A DNA stretch of 64,000 bases, taken from positions 16,141 through 80,140 of the forward strand of contig NZ_JAPFBW010000032.1 in NCBI RefSeq assembly GCF_026153205.1, given 5' to 3'. Under the pieces are notes generated by a model. It saw only the letters and a program-made list of their open reading frames with translations, did not search any database and was not told the DNA's origin. Position numbers and translations under genes: made by a program. Below are positions 47,424 to 59,919 of this stretch, in pieces. This DNA is from Aquabacterium sp. A7-Y (GTDB lineage Bacteria; Pseudomonadota; Gammaproteobacteria; Burkholderiales; Burkholderiaceae_C). Positions within the stretch are counted from its first letter, which is position 1; each line of letters opens with the position of its first letter.

Positions 47424-48329
47424 ATGCACCGACGCCGTACCCCCGCCGCCCTCGCTTGCGCAGCGGCGGCCGCTTTTGCCTTGTCCGCCCCGCCTGCCGC
47501 GGCCGGCGTGATGGACTTCCTGTTCGGCTCCAAGGCCCAACAAAACCCGTCCGACACGGGCGGCAAGGCTGGCCATTCCAAGCGCCGCATCTGGAGCATC
47601 GGCGAGTTCACCGCGGTCCGGCTCGAGCCGGCCGAGGCCGGCGCGCCGGCCAACCAACATCCGGCGGTCGTCACACCCGAGCAGCTCAGCCGCTGGCTGG
47701 GCGGGGTCAGCTTCAGCGCGGGTGAGCGCTCGGAAGCCTTGTTCCACCCGGACGAGCTGAAATACCTGGTCGAGCCGCTGTTCCATGCACTGAAAAACGC
47801 CGGCCCCGGCGACGACGTGCTGCTGCTGAGCACGTCCAAGCGCGACGGTGGCCTGCTGAGCGTCGGCTATGGCGTGACCGCGCGGCTGTTCGTGCAGGGC
47901 GGCGAGCTGCACCTGATCGTCAACGACACCCGGCTGGACTTCGTCAACGCCTACCGCGGCAGCCACATCGTGCCCGACTTCACCTTTGGCTCGCGCACCC
48001 GCCAGGGCGCGGCACAACTGAGCAGTGCGACCGGCGCCTCGCGGCGTGCCGACTGGGTGGCGTTCTCGTTGGCCGAGGCGGCAGCGCCCGCCCCGGCTCC
48101 CGCTGCGGCGGTGGCAGCGCCGGCGCGTCCGGCCGTGACCGCGGCGCCCGCGCCGTCGGTGGCTCCGGCTCCCGCTGCTGCAGCGCCCGCTGCGCCGGGG
48201 GTGCGCGACAACCGCTTTTTCGAAGAGCAGGAGCAGCGCCTGCGCACGCTCAAGCGCTTGCGCGAGCAGAACCTGATCAGCGAAGAGGAATTCCAGCAGA
48301 AGCGCCGCGAGATCCTGCAGACCCTGTAG
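47424..48329 (+). CDS. Hypothetical exported protein with C-terminal SHOCT domain
   Basis: 301 residues. Signal peptide (residues 1-27, cut near PAAA/GV), an unrecognised domain of about 180 residues, a 50-residue Ala/Pro linker and a SHOCT-like C-terminus (EQRLRTLKRLREQNLISEEEFQQKRREIL). SHOCT tails mediate oligomerisation or membrane-proximal contacts. AGAGGAG is upstream of the ATG at 47424. A strong terminator follows. Confidence 0.8.
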   Translation: MHRRRTPAALACAAAAAFALSAPPAAAGVMDFLFGSKAQQNPSDTGGKAGHSKRRIWSIGEFTAVRLEPAEAGAPANQHPAVVTPEQLSRWLGGVSFSAGERSEALFHPDELKYLVEPLFHALKNAGPGDDVLLLSTSKRDGGLLSVGYGVTARLFVQGGELHLIVNDTRLDFVNAYRGSHIVPDFTFGSRTRQGAAQLSSATGASRRADWVAFSLAEAAAPAPAPAAAVAAPARPAVTAAPAPSVAPAPAAAAPAAPGVRDNRFFEEQEQRLRTLKRLREQNLISEEEFQQKRREILQTL

Positions 48330-48356
48330 GCGACCGCCAAGCCGGCTCTTCGGCAT

Positions 48357-48386
48357 AAAAAAGACCCGCCTCGGCGGGTCTTTTTT
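48357..48386. terminator. Bidirectional rho-independent terminator
   Basis: A6, the stem GACCCGC / GCGGGTC with a 4-nt loop, then T6. The symmetry lets it serve both the SHOCT gene (plus) and fabI (minus). Confidence 0.92.
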
Positions 48387-48403
48387 CATCCGGGCGGGAC
48401 GGC

Positions 48404-49195
48404 TCAGGCGGCGATCTCCACCGAGCCGCCCATCACCTGGCTGAAGCCGGCGTCGACATAGGTGATCTCGGCCGTCACGCCGGCCGCGAGGTCGGACAGC
48501 AGGAAGGCCGCGACGTTGCCGACGTCGTCGATCGTGACGTTGCGGCGCAGCGGTGCGTTTTCCTCGACAGCGCCGAGGATCTTGCCGAAGCCCTTGATGC
48601 CCGAGGCGGCCAAGGTCTTGATCGGCCCGGCCGAGATGCCGTTGACGCGGATGCCGCGCGGGCCCAGGCTGCAGGCCAGGTAGCGCACGCTGGCTTCCAG
48701 CGACGCCTTGGCCAGGCCCATCGTGTTGTAGTTCGGCACGCAGCGCTCGGAGCCCAGATAGGTGAGCGTCAGCAGCGCTGCCGTCGGATTCAGCATCGGG
48801 GCGGCCGCCTTGGCCATGGCCGGGAAGCTGTAGGCGGAGATGTCGTGCGCGATGCGGAAGGACTCGCGCGACAGCCCGTCGAGGAAGTCGCCGGCGATGG
48901 CCTCGCGTGGCGCGAAGCCGATGGCATGCACGAAACCGTCGAAGGTGGGCCATGTCTCGCGCAAGCCGGCGAACAGGGCTTCGATCTGCGCGTCGTCGCC
49001 GACGTCGCAGTCGAACACCAGCTCGGAGCCGAACTCACGGGCGAATTCGGTGATGCGCTCCTTGAAGCGCTCGCCGACATAGCTGAACGCCAGCTCCGCG
49101 CCTTCCCGGTGGCAGGCCTTGGCGATGCCGTAGGCGATCGAGCGATTGGACAACAGCCCGGTGATGAGAAGGCGTTTGCCGGCGAGAAAACCCAT
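48404..49195 (-). CDS. fabI: Enoyl-[acyl-carrier-protein] reductase (NADH)
   Basis: 263 residues. It catalyses the last step of fatty-acid elongation. Cofactor motif [14 protein letters not shown]; active-site Tyr146, Tyr156 and Lys163 (YNTMGLAK) fall at the same numbers as in E. coli FabI. C-terminal GSVEIAA. Single gene, divergent from the rimP operon. Confidence 0.96.
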   Translation of the reverse strand: MGFLAGKRLLITGLLSNRSIAYGIAKACHREGAELAFSYVGERFKERITEFAREFGSELVFDCDVGDDAQIEALFAGLRETWPTFDGFVHAIGFAPREAIAGDFLDGLSRESFRIAHDISAYSFPAMAKAAAPMLNPTAALLTLTYLGSERCVPNYNTMGLAKASLEASVRYLACSLGPRGIRVNGISAGPIKTLAASGIKGFGKILGAVEENAPLRRNVTIDDVGNVAAFLLSDLAAGVTAEITYVDAGFSQVMGGSVEIAA

Positions 49196-49328
49196 GGTGT
49201 CTCCAGAATGTCAACAATCCTGAATTTTGGCATGGCAGACTGCGCATCGGTTCCTCGGCAAGGCGGGGAGGAGGATGCCCCGGCAGGTTGGGGGCAGGCA
49301 AGCCACTGGAAAAAAGCGGGCCCAGGAC

Positions 49329-49357
49329 TTGCTTGGCCTCTTGGGTCGGGGTACAAT
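49329..49357 (+). promoter_or_regulatory. Sigma70 promoter of the rimP-nusA-infB operon
   Basis: TTGCTT (49329-49334), a 17-bp spacer and TACAAT (49352-49357). It is the only good match in the 256-bp fabI-rimP gap. Transcription would begin near 49365. Confidence 0.65.
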
Positions 49358-49382
49358 CCGACTTTCGCTAAGTCAGAGTCAG

Positions 49383-49411
49383 TGGGCGGAGTCATCCAGC
49401 CCATTTTTTTT
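49383..49411 (+). terminator. Attenuator-like intrinsic terminator in the rimP leader
   Basis: Stem TGGGC-GGA / TCC-(A)-GCCCA with a 4-nt loop, followed by T8 (49404-49411). It lies between the promoter and the rimP start, about 20 nt after the expected transcription start. Confidence 0.7.
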
Positions 49412-49451
49412 GCTTGGGTCGCTTAAGTTTTATTCGGAGTTGAACACGGCA

Positions 49452-50003
49452 GTGGTGCAGCAGGTTGGGTGGCAGGCCTTGGTCGAAAGCACGGTGACGG
49501 GCTTGGGATACGAGCTCGTCGAGTGCGAACGCAGCGCAGGAGGTCTGCTGCGCGTTTACATCGATCGCGTGCCGAACGACCCGAACGGCGAATTCATCAC
49601 GGTTGACGATTGCGAGAAGGTCACGCGTCAGCTCCAGTACCTGCTGGAGGTCGAGGGCGTGGCCTACGAGCGGCTCGAAGTGTCGTCGCCCGGGCTCGAC
49701 CGCCCCTTGCGCAAGCTGGCCGACTACCAGCGTTTTGCCGGGCACGAAGTCGACATCACCTTGAAAGTGGCCTTCCAGAACCGCAAGAAGTACCGCGGCG
49801 TGCTGGAAGCCGAAGGCGATGGCTGGCGCATCGTGTTCAAGGACGGCAAGCAGGATCAGGCAATGAATTTTTCGCTGGACGAGGTGCGCGAGGCGCGTCT
49901 TGTGCCGGTGGTCGACTTCAAGGGTCGCCGCCGTGGCAAGGCGCAGGCTGCCGACGCATCGCCCGCGGCGAACGTACAAGAAGACGGAGGTCAGGAATCA
50001 TGA
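49452..50003 (+). CDS. rimP: Ribosome maturation factor RimP
   Basis: About 183 residues. It assists 30S assembly. Core: [48 protein letters not shown]. The start is uncertain: GTG at 49452 or 49455, or TTG at 49440 immediately after GGAG; no ATG fits. The stop overlaps the nusA ATG (ATGA), so the two are coupled. Confidence 0.9.
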   Translation: MVQQVGWQALVESTVTGLGYELVECERSAGGLLRVYIDRVPNDPNGEFITVDDCEKVTRQLQYLLEVEGVAYERLEVSSPGLDRPLRKLADYQRFAGHEVDITLKVAFQNRKKYRGVLEAEGDGWRIVFKDGKQDQAMNFSLDEVREARLVPVVDFKGRRRGKAQAADASPAANVQEDGGQES

Positions 50004-51478
50004 ACCGCGAACTGTTGATGCTGGTCGACGCGATTTCACGCGAGAAGAGCGTGGACCGCGAGGTGGTGTTCGGTGCCGTTGAAGCCGCGCTGGCCTCTGC
50101 CACCAAGAAGCTGTACGAAGGCGAAGTCGACGTCCGCGTGGCCATCGACCGCAACACCGGCGAATACGAGACCTTCCGTCGCTGGCACGTGGTGCCGGAC
50201 GAGGCCGGCCTGCAGCTGCCCGACGCAGAGATCCTGCTTTTCGAAGCCAAGGAACAGATCGGCGACATCGAGGTCGACGACTACATCGAGGAGTCGGTGG
50301 AATCGGTGCCCATCGGCCGCATCGGCGCCCAAGCGGCCAAGCAGGTGATTCTGCAGAAGATCCGTGACGCCGAGCGCGAGCAGCTGCTCAACGACTTCCT
50401 GTCGCGCGGCGACAAGATTTTCGTCGGCACCGTCAAGCGCATGGACAAGGGTGACATGATCGTCGAGTCCGGTCGCGTCGAGGGCCGCCTGAAGCGCGGC
50501 GAGATGATCCCGAAGGAAAACCTGCGCACGGGCGACCGGGTGCGGGCGGTCATCGCCGAGGTCGACCCGACCGCACGTGGCCCGCAGATCATGCTGTCGC
50601 GCAGCGCGCCGGCCTTCATGGTCGAGCTGTTCCGCCAGGAAGTGCCGGAGATCGAGCAGGGGCTGCTGGAAATCAAGAGCTGCGCCCGCGATGCCGGCTC
50701 GCGCGCCAAGATCGCCGTGCTCTCGCACGACAAGCGGGTCGACCCGATCGGCACCTGCGTCGGCGTGCGCGGCTCGCGCGTCAATGCCGTGACCAACGAG
50801 CTGGCCGGCGAGCGCGTGGACATCGTGCTGTGGTCCGAGGACCCGGCGCAGTTCGTGATCGGCGCACTGGCGCCGGCCAACGTCGTGTCCATCGTCGTCG
50901 ACGAGGAGCGCCACGCAATGGACGTCGTGGTCGACGAGGAGAACCTGGCGATCGCGATCGGCCGCGGCGGCCAGAACGTGCGCCTGGCGTCGGAACTGAC
51001 CGGCTGGCGCATCAACATCATGACCGCCGAGGAATCCCAGGCCAAGCAGGCCGAGGAGAGCAACGCGATCCGTGCGCTGTTCGTCGACAAGCTCGATGTC
51101 GACGAGGAAGTGGCCGATATCCTGATCGAGGAAGGGTTCACCAGCCTGGAAGAGGTGGCCTACGTGCCGCTGCAGGAGATGCTGGAGATCGAATCCTTCG
51201 ACGAGGACACCGTCAACGAGCTGCGCACCCGTGCCAAGGATGTGCTGCTGACGATGGAAATCGCAAAGGAAGAGAAGGTCGAGGAAGTGTCGCAGGACCT
51301 GCGCGATCTCGATGGGCTCACCGGCGAGCTGATCGGCAAGCTGGCCGACGCGGGGATCCATACCCGCGACGACCTCGCCGACCTGGCCGTGGACGAGCTG
51401 ACCGAGATCACGGGGGTGGATGAAGCGCAGGCCAAGGGCCTGATCATGAAGGCCCGCGAACACTGGTTCACCGCCTGA
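50000..51478 (+). CDS. nusA: Transcription termination/antitermination factor NusA
   Basis: 492 residues. N-terminal RNA-polymerase-binding domain ([19 protein letters not shown]), S1 domain (about 135-200, [14 protein letters not shown]), KH1/KH2 ([32 protein letters not shown]) and two acidic C-terminal repeats as in other proteobacteria. GGAGG is upstream of the ATG. Confidence 0.97.
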   Translation: MNRELLMLVDAISREKSVDREVVFGAVEAALASATKKLYEGEVDVRVAIDRNTGEYETFRRWHVVPDEAGLQLPDAEILLFEAKEQIGDIEVDDYIEESVESVPIGRIGAQAAKQVILQKIRDAEREQLLNDFLSRGDKIFVGTVKRMDKGDMIVESGRVEGRLKRGEMIPKENLRTGDRVRAVIAEVDPTARGPQIMLSRSAPAFMVELFRQEVPEIEQGLLEIKSCARDAGSRAKIAVLSHDKRVDPIGTCVGVRGSRVNAVTNELAGERVDIVLWSEDPAQFVIGALAPANVVSIVVDEERHAMDVVVDEENLAIAIGRGGQNVRLASELTGWRINIMTAEESQAKQAEESNAIRALFVDKLDVDEEVADILIEEGFTSLEEVAYVPLQEMLEIESFDEDTVNELRTRAKDVLLTMEIAKEEKVEEVSQDLRDLDGLTGELIGKLADAGIHTRDDLADLAVDELTEITGVDEAQAKGLIMKAREHWFTA

Positions 51479-51543
51479 GGCGAACCGTCGCACCGCCTGC
51501 CACCGCCACACCATCGCACCCGCTCTGCCCAAGGACACCAACA

Positions 51544-54474
51544 ATGGCCGTTACCACAGTCGCACAGTTCGCCTCCGAGCTGAACCGCCCCGCGACGGCA
51601 CTGCTTGACCAGCTGAAAGCCGCAGGGGTGGCGAAAGGTTCGCCGGAGGATTCCCTGACCGAGGCAGACAAGGAACGTCTGCTCGAGTACCTTCGCTCGT
51701 CGCACGGCACGGCTGGCAGCGAGCGCAAGAAGATCACCCTGACGCGCAAGTCGACCACCGAGATCAAGCAGGCCGACTCCTCGGGCAAGGCGCGCACCAT
51801 CCAGGTGGAGGTGCGCAAGAAGCGTGTGTTCGTCAAGCGCGACGAGCCGACCGCTGCCCCCGAGGACAGCAGCGCCGTGGCCGCCGGCCCGAGCGCCGAG
51901 GAGATCGAACTCCAGCGCCGCGAGGAAGAAGCACGCCGCCAGGCCGAGCTGCTGCGGCGCCAGGAAGAAGAGCTGGCGGAGAAGCGCCGCCAGCGTGAAG
52001 AGGAAGAACGCCGCCAGCGCGAGGAAGCCGAAGCCCGTGCCCGGGAGGCCGCCGAGAAGGCGGCCGCCGAGGCCGAGGCCCGTGCAGCCGAGGCGGCCCG
52101 TGCAGCGGCGCAGGCCGCTGCCGTCGTCGGTGTCGCGACGGCCGCCGAGCCGCCGCCGCCCCCCGCGGCCGCGCCGGCCGTACCCCCTGCTGCACCGGCG
52201 GCGCCGGCGGAAACGCCCAGGCCCGGTGTGCGTGTCGTGAAGGCTGCCGAGGTGGAAGCCGAGGAGAAACAACGTTTGATGGATCTTGAGAAGCGCCGCA
52301 AGGCTGCTGAAGCCGAGGCGGCCGCGATCCGCGCGATGATGGCCGCGCCCCGCAAGGTGCTGACTGCGAAGAAGCCCGAGGAAGAAAAACCGAAGGTCGA
52401 TCCGAGCAAGGAAGGCATCAAGGGCACCATACACAAGCCCAAGGCCGGCACGACGGCCGCCCCCGGCACGCCGGGCGCGGCGGCAGCGACGGCCGCGGCA
52501 GGGGCGGCCAAGCCGGGCGACAAGAAGTCCGTCAAGTCGGAGAAGCTGTCGTCCAGCTGGGCCGACGATGCCGCCAAGAAGCGTGCGCTGAAGACCCGCG
52601 GTGACGCCTCCGGCGGCGCGCGTCCGGGCTGGCGTGCGCCGGCCGGTGCACGCGGCGGCCGCCGCGGCGACCGGGGTGCCGGCGGCGGCACCGGTTTCGT
52701 GGCGCCGACCGAGGCCCAGGTCTACGAGGTGCACGTGCCCGAGACCATCAGCGTCGCCGACCTGGCCCACAAGATGTCGGTCAAGGCGTCCGAGGTCATC
52801 AAGCAGCTGATGAAGCTCGGCCAGATGGTCACCATCAACCAGCAGCTGGACCAGGAGACCGCGATGATCCTGGTCGAGGAGATGGGCCACAAGGCCTTCC
52901 CCGCCAAGCTGGACGACCCGGAAGCCTTCCTCGAGGAAGACGCCACCACGAGCGACAGCGAGCTGCTGCCGCGCGCCCCGGTGGTGACCGTGATGGGCCA
53001 CGTCGACCACGGCAAGACCTCGCTGCTGGACTACATCCGCCGCAGCCGCGTCGCGGCCGGTGAGGCCGGTGGCATCACGCAGCACATCGGCGCCTACCAC
53101 GTCGACACGCCGCGCGGCATGATCACCTTCCTCGACACCCCGGGTCACGAGGCCTTCACGGCCATGCGGGCCCGCGGCGCCAAGGCGACCGACATCGTCA
53201 TCCTGGTGGTGGCTGCCGACGACGGCGTGATGCCGCAGACCAAGGAAGCGATCCACCACGCGAAGGCGGCCGGCGTGCCCATCGTCGTGGCGGTCAACAA
53301 GATCGACAAGGCCGAGGCCAATCTCGACCGCGTCAAGTCCGAGCTGGTGGCCGAGCAGGTCGTGCCCGAGGAATTCGGCGGCGACGCGCCGTTCTGCCCG
53401 GTGTCGGCCAAGACCGGCCAGGGTGTGGACGAGCTGCTCGAGAACGTGCTGCTGCAGGCCGAGGTGCTGGAGCTGATGGCCTCGAAGGACGCGCCGGCCA
53501 AGGGCCTGGTGATCGAAGCCCAGCTGGACAAGGGCCGCGGCCCGGTGGCCACGGTGCTGGTGCAGTCGGGCACGCTCAAGCGCGGCGACGTCGTGCTGGC
53601 GGGCTCCAGCTATGGCCGCGTGCGCGCCATGCTGGACGAGACCGGCAAGCCGACCACCGAGGCGGGCCCGTCCATCCCGGTGGAGATCCAGGGCCTGACC
53701 GAGGTGCCGCAGGCCGGTGACGAGTTCATGGTGCTGGCCGACGAGCGCCGGGCGCGCGAGATCGCGACCTTCCGCCAAGGCAAGTACCGCGACGTCAAGC
53801 TGGCCCGCCAGCAGGCCGCCAAGCTCGAGAACATGTTCGAGAACATGGGCCAGGCCGGCTCGCAGACCCTGGCGCTGATCATCAAGGCCGACGTCCAGGG
53901 TTCGCAGGAAGCACTCGCCGCCTCGCTGCTCAAGCTCTCCACCGACGAAGTCAAGGTGCAGATCGTGCACGCGGCAGTGGGCGGCATCAGCGAGAGCGAC
54001 GTCAACCTGGCGATCGCCTCCAAGGCGGTCATCATCGGCTTCAACACGCGGGCCGACGCCGGCGCGCGCAAGCTGGCCGAAGGCAACGGCGTGGACCTGC
54101 GCTACTACAACATCATCTACGACGCGGTCGACGAGATCCGCGCCGCGATGTCGGGGATGCTGGCGCCGGAACAGAAGGAAGAGATCATCGGCCTGGCCGA
54201 GATCCGCCAGGTGTTCCGCTCGTCCAAGGTCGGCGCGATCGCCGGCTGCATGGTGCTCTCGGGCTACGTGCGCCGCAACGCCCGCCTGCGCCTGCTGCGC
54301 GACAACGTGGTGGTGTTCACCGGGGAGCTCGATTCGCTCAAGCGCTTCAAGGACGATGTCCGTGAAGTCAAAGAGGGCTTCGAGTGCGGCCTCAACATCA
54401 AGAACTACAACGACATTGCCGAAGGCGATCAGCTGGAGTTCTTCGAGATCAAGGAAGTGGCACGGACGCTGTAA
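51544..54474 (+). CDS. infB: Translation initiation factor IF-2
   Basis: 976 residues. N-terminal IF2_N fold ([13 protein letters not shown]), a long Glu/Arg/Ala-rich charged helix and Ala/Pro linker (about 100-330), a second IF2_N domain (about 400) and the GTPase (GHVDHGKTS near 485, [13 protein letters not shown]), then domains II-IV ending EIKEVARTL. The long Arg/Glu stretch is low-complexity. 65 bp after nusA, same operon. Confidence 0.97.
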   Translation: MAVTTVAQFASELNRPATALLDQLKAAGVAKGSPEDSLTEADKERLLEYLRSSHGTAGSERKKITLTRKSTTEIKQADSSGKARTIQVEVRKKRVFVKRDEPTAAPEDSSAVAAGPSAEEIELQRREEEARRQAELLRRQEEELAEKRRQREEEERRQREEAEARAREAAEKAAAEAEARAAEAARAAAQAAAVVGVATAAEPPPPPAAAPAVPPAAPAAPAETPRPGVRVVKAAEVEAEEKQRLMDLEKRRKAAEAEAAAIRAMMAAPRKVLTAKKPEEEKPKVDPSKEGIKGTIHKPKAGTTAAPGTPGAAAATAAAGAAKPGDKKSVKSEKLSSSWADDAAKKRALKTRGDASGGARPGWRAPAGARGGRRGDRGAGGGTGFVAPTEAQVYEVHVPETISVADLAHKMSVKASEVIKQLMKLGQMVTINQQLDQETAMILVEEMGHKAFPAKLDDPEAFLEEDATTSDSELLPRAPVVTVMGHVDHGKTSLLDYIRRSRVAAGEAGGITQHIGAYHVDTPRGMITFLDTPGHEAFTAMRARGAKATDIVILVVAADDGVMPQTKEAIHHAKAAGVPIVVAVNKIDKAEANLDRVKSELVAEQVVPEEFGGDAPFCPVSAKTGQGVDELLENVLLQAEVLELMASKDAPAKGLVIEAQLDKGRGPVATVLVQSGTLKRGDVVLAGSSYGRVRAMLDETGKPTTEAGPSIPVEIQGLTEVPQAGDEFMVLADERRAREIATFRQGKYRDVKLARQQAAKLENMFENMGQAGSQTLALIIKADVQGSQEALAASLLKLSTDEVKVQIVHAAVGGISESDVNLAIASKAVIIGFNTRADAGARKLAEGNGVDLRYYNIIYDAVDEIRAAMSGMLAPEQKEEIIGLAEIRQVFRSSKVGAIAGCMVLSGYVRRNARLRLLRDNVVVFTGELDSLKRFKDDVREVKEGFECGLNIKNYNDIAEGDQLEFFEIKEVARTL

Positions 54475-54494
54475 GGCGGTTCTTCTTGCTCCTG

Positions 54495-54530
54495 CAAGCC
54501 CCGCCGGTCGCAAGACGGGCGGGGTTTGCG
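54495..54530 (+). other. Stable hairpin between infB and rbfA
   Basis: A 12-bp stem (GCAAGCCCCGCC / GGCGGGGTTTGC, one G-T pair) with a 12-nt loop, 20 bp past infB. It is followed only by GTTTAGGG, so termination would be partial; it may tune rbfA-truB output or protect the infB 3' end. Confidence 0.5.
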
Positions 54531-54562
54531 TTTAGGGAGCAGCCGCACCAGGAGTTTTTGCG

Positions 54563-54925
54563 ATGCGACACAAGCGATCCATCCCCAACCGCAGCTACCG
54601 CGTGGCCGACCAGATCCAGCGCGACGTGGCCGAGCTGATCCGCGACCTGAAGGACCCGCGCATCGGCATGGTCACGATCAACGCCGTCGAGGTGACGCCC
54701 GACTACGCGCACGCGAAGGTCTTCTTCTCGCTGCTGGTGGGCAACCCCGACGAGACCGAGGCGGCGCTGAACGAGGCGGCCGGCTTCCTGCGCAACGGCC
54801 TGTTCAAGCGCCTGCAGATCCATACCGTGCCGACGCTGCACTTCAGCTTCGACCGCACCACCGAGCGCGCGGCCGACCTGAACGCCCTGATCAACCAGGC
54901 CAACGCCAACCGGGCCAAGGACTGA
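54563..54925 (+). CDS. rbfA: Ribosome-binding factor A
   Basis: 120 residues. KH-like 30S assembly factor: [64 protein letters not shown] precedes the ATG. 88 bp after infB, 10 bp before truB. Confidence 0.95.
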   Translation: MRHKRSIPNRSYRVADQIQRDVAELIRDLKDPRIGMVTINAVEVTPDYAHAKVFFSLLVGNPDETEAALNEAAGFLRNGLFKRLQIHTVPTLHFSFDRTTERAADLNALINQANANRAKD

Positions 54926-54935
54926 GAGCGCCGCC

Positions 54936-55901
54936 GTGCACGCCGAAGGTTTGGTCCCGTCCCTTGTCCGCCAGAAGGTGCCGCGCCGTGCCGTGCACGG
55001 CGTGCTGCTGCTCGACAAGCCGCTGGGCCTCAGCAGCAACGACGCGCTGCAGAAGGTCAAACGCCTGCTGCGCGCCGAGAAGGCCGGCCACACCGGCACG
55101 CTGGACCCGCTCGCGACCGGCTTGCTGCCGCTGTGCTTCGGCGCGGCCACCAAGTTCTCCCAGGTGAGCCTGGAGGCAGACAAGACCTACCGCGCCACGG
55201 TGCGGCTGGGCGTGCGCACCAGCACCGGCGATGCCGAAGGTGAAGTGCTGCAGGAGCGGCCGGTGGCGGTGACGCCGCAGCAGCTGCTGCAGGCCTGCAT
55301 GCAGTTCATGGGACCCATCCAGCAGGTGCCGCCGATGCACTCGGCGCTCAAGCGCGACGGCAAGGCCTTGTACGAATACGCGCGCGCTGGCATCGAGGTG
55401 GAGCGTGAGCCGCGCACGGTCACCATCTTCAGCATCGAGGTGCTGAGCTGGCAGGGCGCGTCGATCGAGATCGAGGTGCGCTGCAGCAAGGGCACCTACA
55501 TCCGCACCCTGGCCGAGGACATCGGCGAGGCGCTGGGCTGCGGAGCGCACCTCACCGCGCTGCGCCGCACCGGCAGCGGCCCGGTCGGGCTGGGCGATGC
55601 CTACACCCTGGCCCAGCTGGAGGCGATGAGCGAAGCCGAGCGCGACGCCTGTCTGCAGCCGGTCGATGCGCTGCTGGCCGACTGGCCGGTGCTGCGCCTC
55701 GAGGCGGAGGACGCGGGCCGTTTCCTGAGCGGCATGCGCCGCCGCACCGCACACGCCGACGCCGAGCGCCTGCGCGTCTACGGCCCGCAGCCGGCGGCCT
55801 TCCTGGGCAGCGGCAGCGTCAAGGCCGGTGAACTGATTTCAACGCGGTTGTTGAGCCCGCTGGAGGTCCAAGGCCTCCTGAACGCTCAAGCATCACAGTG
55901 A
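54936..55901 (+). CDS. truB: tRNA pseudouridine(55) synthase
   Basis: 321 residues. GVLLLDKPLGLSSNDAL, then GHTGTLDPLATGLLP with catalytic Asp57, KTYRATVRLG and RCSKGTYIRTLAEDIGE. It makes pseudouridine 55 in tRNA. The GTG at 54936 is the likely start, 10 bp after rbfA; no in-frame ATG precedes the core. The C-terminus (about 250-321) is longer than in the shortest homologues. Confidence 0.94.
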   Translation: MHAEGLVPSLVRQKVPRRAVHGVLLLDKPLGLSSNDALQKVKRLLRAEKAGHTGTLDPLATGLLPLCFGAATKFSQVSLEADKTYRATVRLGVRTSTGDAEGEVLQERPVAVTPQQLLQACMQFMGPIQQVPPMHSALKRDGKALYEYARAGIEVEREPRTVTIFSIEVLSWQGASIEIEVRCSKGTYIRTLAEDIGEALGCGAHLTALRRTGSGPVGLGDAYTLAQLEAMSEAERDACLQPVDALLADWPVLRLEAEDAGRFLSGMRRRTAHADAERLRVYGPQPAAFLGSGSVKAGELISTRLLSPLEVQGLLNAQASQ

Positions 55902-55935
55902 CCCGCAGGTCGGGCACGTCTTCAAGAGCGAACTT

Positions 55936-57765
<1,830 letters not shown>

Positions 57766-57773
57766 TCCGGCTC

Positions 57774-58661
57774 GTGCGGCTGAGTCACGGGCAGGCAGCG
57801 TGGGCCATGGTCGGCGTCACGCTGCTGTGGAGCATCGCTGGGGTCGTGACGCGCCAGCTGGAGGCCGCCCGCGCCTTCGAGATCACCTTCTGGCGCAGCT
57901 TCTTCAACGCCGCCTTCCTGGTGGGCGCGCTCGCGCTGCTGCGCGGGCGCGGGCTGTGGCACGGCCTGGTGGCGGGCGGCTGGCCGCTGTGGGTCTCGGG
58001 GCTGATGTGGGCGGTGATGTACACCTGCTTCATGCTGGCGCTGACCCTGACCACGGTGGCCAACGTGCTGGTCACGATGGCGCTGGCGCCGCTGCTGACC
58101 GCGCTGATCGCCCGTTTTGCGCTCGGCCAGGTGCTGCCGCCACGCACCTGGGGCGCCATCGCGCTGGCCGGTGCGGGCATCGGGTGGATGTACGGGCAGC
58201 AGCTCTCGGGCGGCGACGCCCGCCACCTGCTCGGTACCCTGGTCGCGCTGGCCGTGCCGGTCGCCTCGGCGGTCAACTGGAGCGTCATCCAGCGCAGCGC
58301 CGGCCGCGGCCAGGCCGCCGGACCGGACCTGCTGCCGGCGGTGCTGATCGGCGCGACGCTGTCGGCCTTGGTCACGTTGCCGCTGGCCTGGCCGCTGCAG
58401 GCTTCGGCACACGACCTCTCGCTGCTCGGCGTGCTGGGCGTGTTCCAGCTCGCCATTCCCTGCCTGGCGGCGGTGCAGCTGGCGCGCGTGCTGCCGGCGG
58501 CCGAGGTGGCCCTGCTGGCGCTGCTGGAGGTCGTGTTCGGCGTGGCCTGGGCCTGGCTGGGCGCCGGCGAGGCGCCCTCGACCGCGGTGCTGGGGGGCGG
58601 CGCGCTGGTGCTGCTGGCGCTGGTCGGCAACGAAGTGCTGGGGCTGCGGCGGCGCGCCTGA
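57774..58661 (+). CDS. EamA/DMT-family transporter
   Basis: 295 residues with ten hydrophobic helices in two EamA repeats (WAMVGVTLLWSIAGVVTRQL; LLGTLVALAVPVASAVNWSV). Inner-membrane drug/metabolite exporter class; substrate unknown. Starts 8 bp after typA with GTG, so it is probably co-transcribed. Confidence 0.88.
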   Translation: MRLSHGQAAWAMVGVTLLWSIAGVVTRQLEAARAFEITFWRSFFNAAFLVGALALLRGRGLWHGLVAGGWPLWVSGLMWAVMYTCFMLALTLTTVANVLVTMALAPLLTALIARFALGQVLPPRTWGAIALAGAGIGWMYGQQLSGGDARHLLGTLVALAVPVASAVNWSVIQRSAGRGQAAGPDLLPAVLIGATLSALVTLPLAWPLQASAHDLSLLGVLGVFQLAIPCLAAVQLARVLPAAEVALLALLEVVFGVAWAWLGAGEAPSTAVLGGGALVLLALVGNEVLGLRRRA

Positions 58662-58756
58662 GCGTGCCGGGGGCCATGCGCCGAACGCCCCAGCGGCGCC
58701 AGCGGACAGCCGCGAGCCACGCTAGCATGTCGGCACCTCACAACTCCGGAGACCTC

Positions 58757-59872
58757 ATGACTGCGACCCTGCAGCTCGATCACTCGGACGGCCTGGTGCG
58801 TGCCCACAAGGCAGGCGACCTCGGCTTCATCACGCTCAACCGGCCGGAAGCGCTCAACGCGCTGTCGCTGGCGATGATCCGCGACCTGACCCAGGCGCTG
58901 CTGGCGTGGCGGGACGACCCGACGGTCCGGGCCGTGGTGGTGCAGGGCGCCACGCGTGAAGGCAAGGGCGTGGCTTTCTGCGCCGGCGGCGATATCCGCT
59001 TTTTCCATGGCGCAGCGCTGCAGGGCAATCCTCAGGTGGACGACTTCTTCACCGAGGAGTACAGCCTCAACCACCTGATCCATGTCTACCCCAAGCCCTA
59101 CATCGCCCTGATGGACGGCATCGTGATGGGCGGCGGCATGGGCATCAGCCAGGGCGCCAAGCTGCGTATCGTCACCGAGCGGACCAAGATGGCGATGCCG
59201 GAGACCAACATCGGCTTGTTCCCGGACGTCGGTGGCGGCTTTTTCCTGTCGCGCTGTCCGGGCCATGTCGGTGAATACCTCGCCTTGACCGGGCAGGTGA
59301 TCGGTGCCGGTGATGCCCTGGCCTGGGGGCTGGCGGACGCTTACCTGCACAGCGGCGAACTGCCGGGCCTGGTGGAGGCGCTGGCAGGCCAGCCGCACGA
59401 GAACGGCGAGCAGGTGCTGGCGACCTTGCGGGCCCGCATGGTGGCGCTGCCGCAGCCCGCGCTGGTGGCACAGCGCGAAGCGATGGATCGGCATTTTTCG
59501 GCCGACGGCCTGAAGGGCATCCTCGACTCCCTGGCCGGCGATGCCGACCCCTGGGCCGCCGAGACGCTGGCCGTGTTGCGCAAGCGCTCGCCGCTGATGA
59601 TGGCCGTCACGCTGGAGCAGATCCGGCGCGCCCGCAGGATGAACCTGGCCGACGACCTGCGCATGGAGCGCGACCTGGTGCGCCACTGTTTCGCGCTGCG
59701 CCCCGGCGCCGCGAGCGAGACGGTGGAGGGCATCCGCGCGCTGGTGATCGACAAGGACCACAGCCCGCGCTGGAATCCTGCCACGGTGGAAGAGGTCACG
59801 CCGGAGATGGTGCAGGCCTTTTTCCGCAGTCCCTGGCCGGCCTTCGCTCACCCGCTGCGCGCGCTGGGCTGA
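58757..59872 (+). CDS. Enoyl-CoA hydratase/isomerase family, 3-hydroxyisobutyryl-CoA hydrolase-like
   Basis: 371 residues, longer than simple crotonases (about 260) and of HIBCH type: GVAFCAGGDIRFFHGA, GIVMGGGMGISQGAKLRIVTE, MAMPETNIGLFPDVGGGFFL. The C-terminal extension (FRSPWPAFAHPLRALG) is typical. It would act in valine breakdown or related acyl-CoA hydrolysis. The ATG at 58757 follows GGAGA. Convergent with the ParB-like gene. Confidence 0.88.
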   Translation: MTATLQLDHSDGLVRAHKAGDLGFITLNRPEALNALSLAMIRDLTQALLAWRDDPTVRAVVVQGATREGKGVAFCAGGDIRFFHGAALQGNPQVDDFFTEEYSLNHLIHVYPKPYIALMDGIVMGGGMGISQGAKLRIVTERTKMAMPETNIGLFPDVGGGFFLSRCPGHVGEYLALTGQVIGAGDALAWGLADAYLHSGELPGLVEALAGQPHENGEQVLATLRARMVALPQPALVAQREAMDRHFSADGLKGILDSLAGDADPWAAETLAVLRKRSPLMMAVTLEQIRRARRMNLADDLRMERDLVRHCFALRPGAASETVEGIRALVIDKDHSPRWNPATVEEVTPEMVQAFFRSPWPAFAHPLRALG

Positions 59873-59873
59873 A

Positions 59874-59889
59874 CGTCGGGCGCCCGACG
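59874..59889. other. Intergenic palindrome
   Basis: CGTCGGGCGCCCGACG, a perfect 16-bp palindrome between convergent genes, followed by further GC inverted repeats. No T-run. Perhaps a bidirectional 3'-end structure. Confidence 0.35.
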
Positions 59890-59919
59890 CCGGCCGGGCC
59901 CCGGCAGGCCGGCCGGGAT

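Noticed and set aside
50036..51544. 502-codon minus-strand frame under nusA
   Set aside because: Antisense shadow; nusA is unambiguous.
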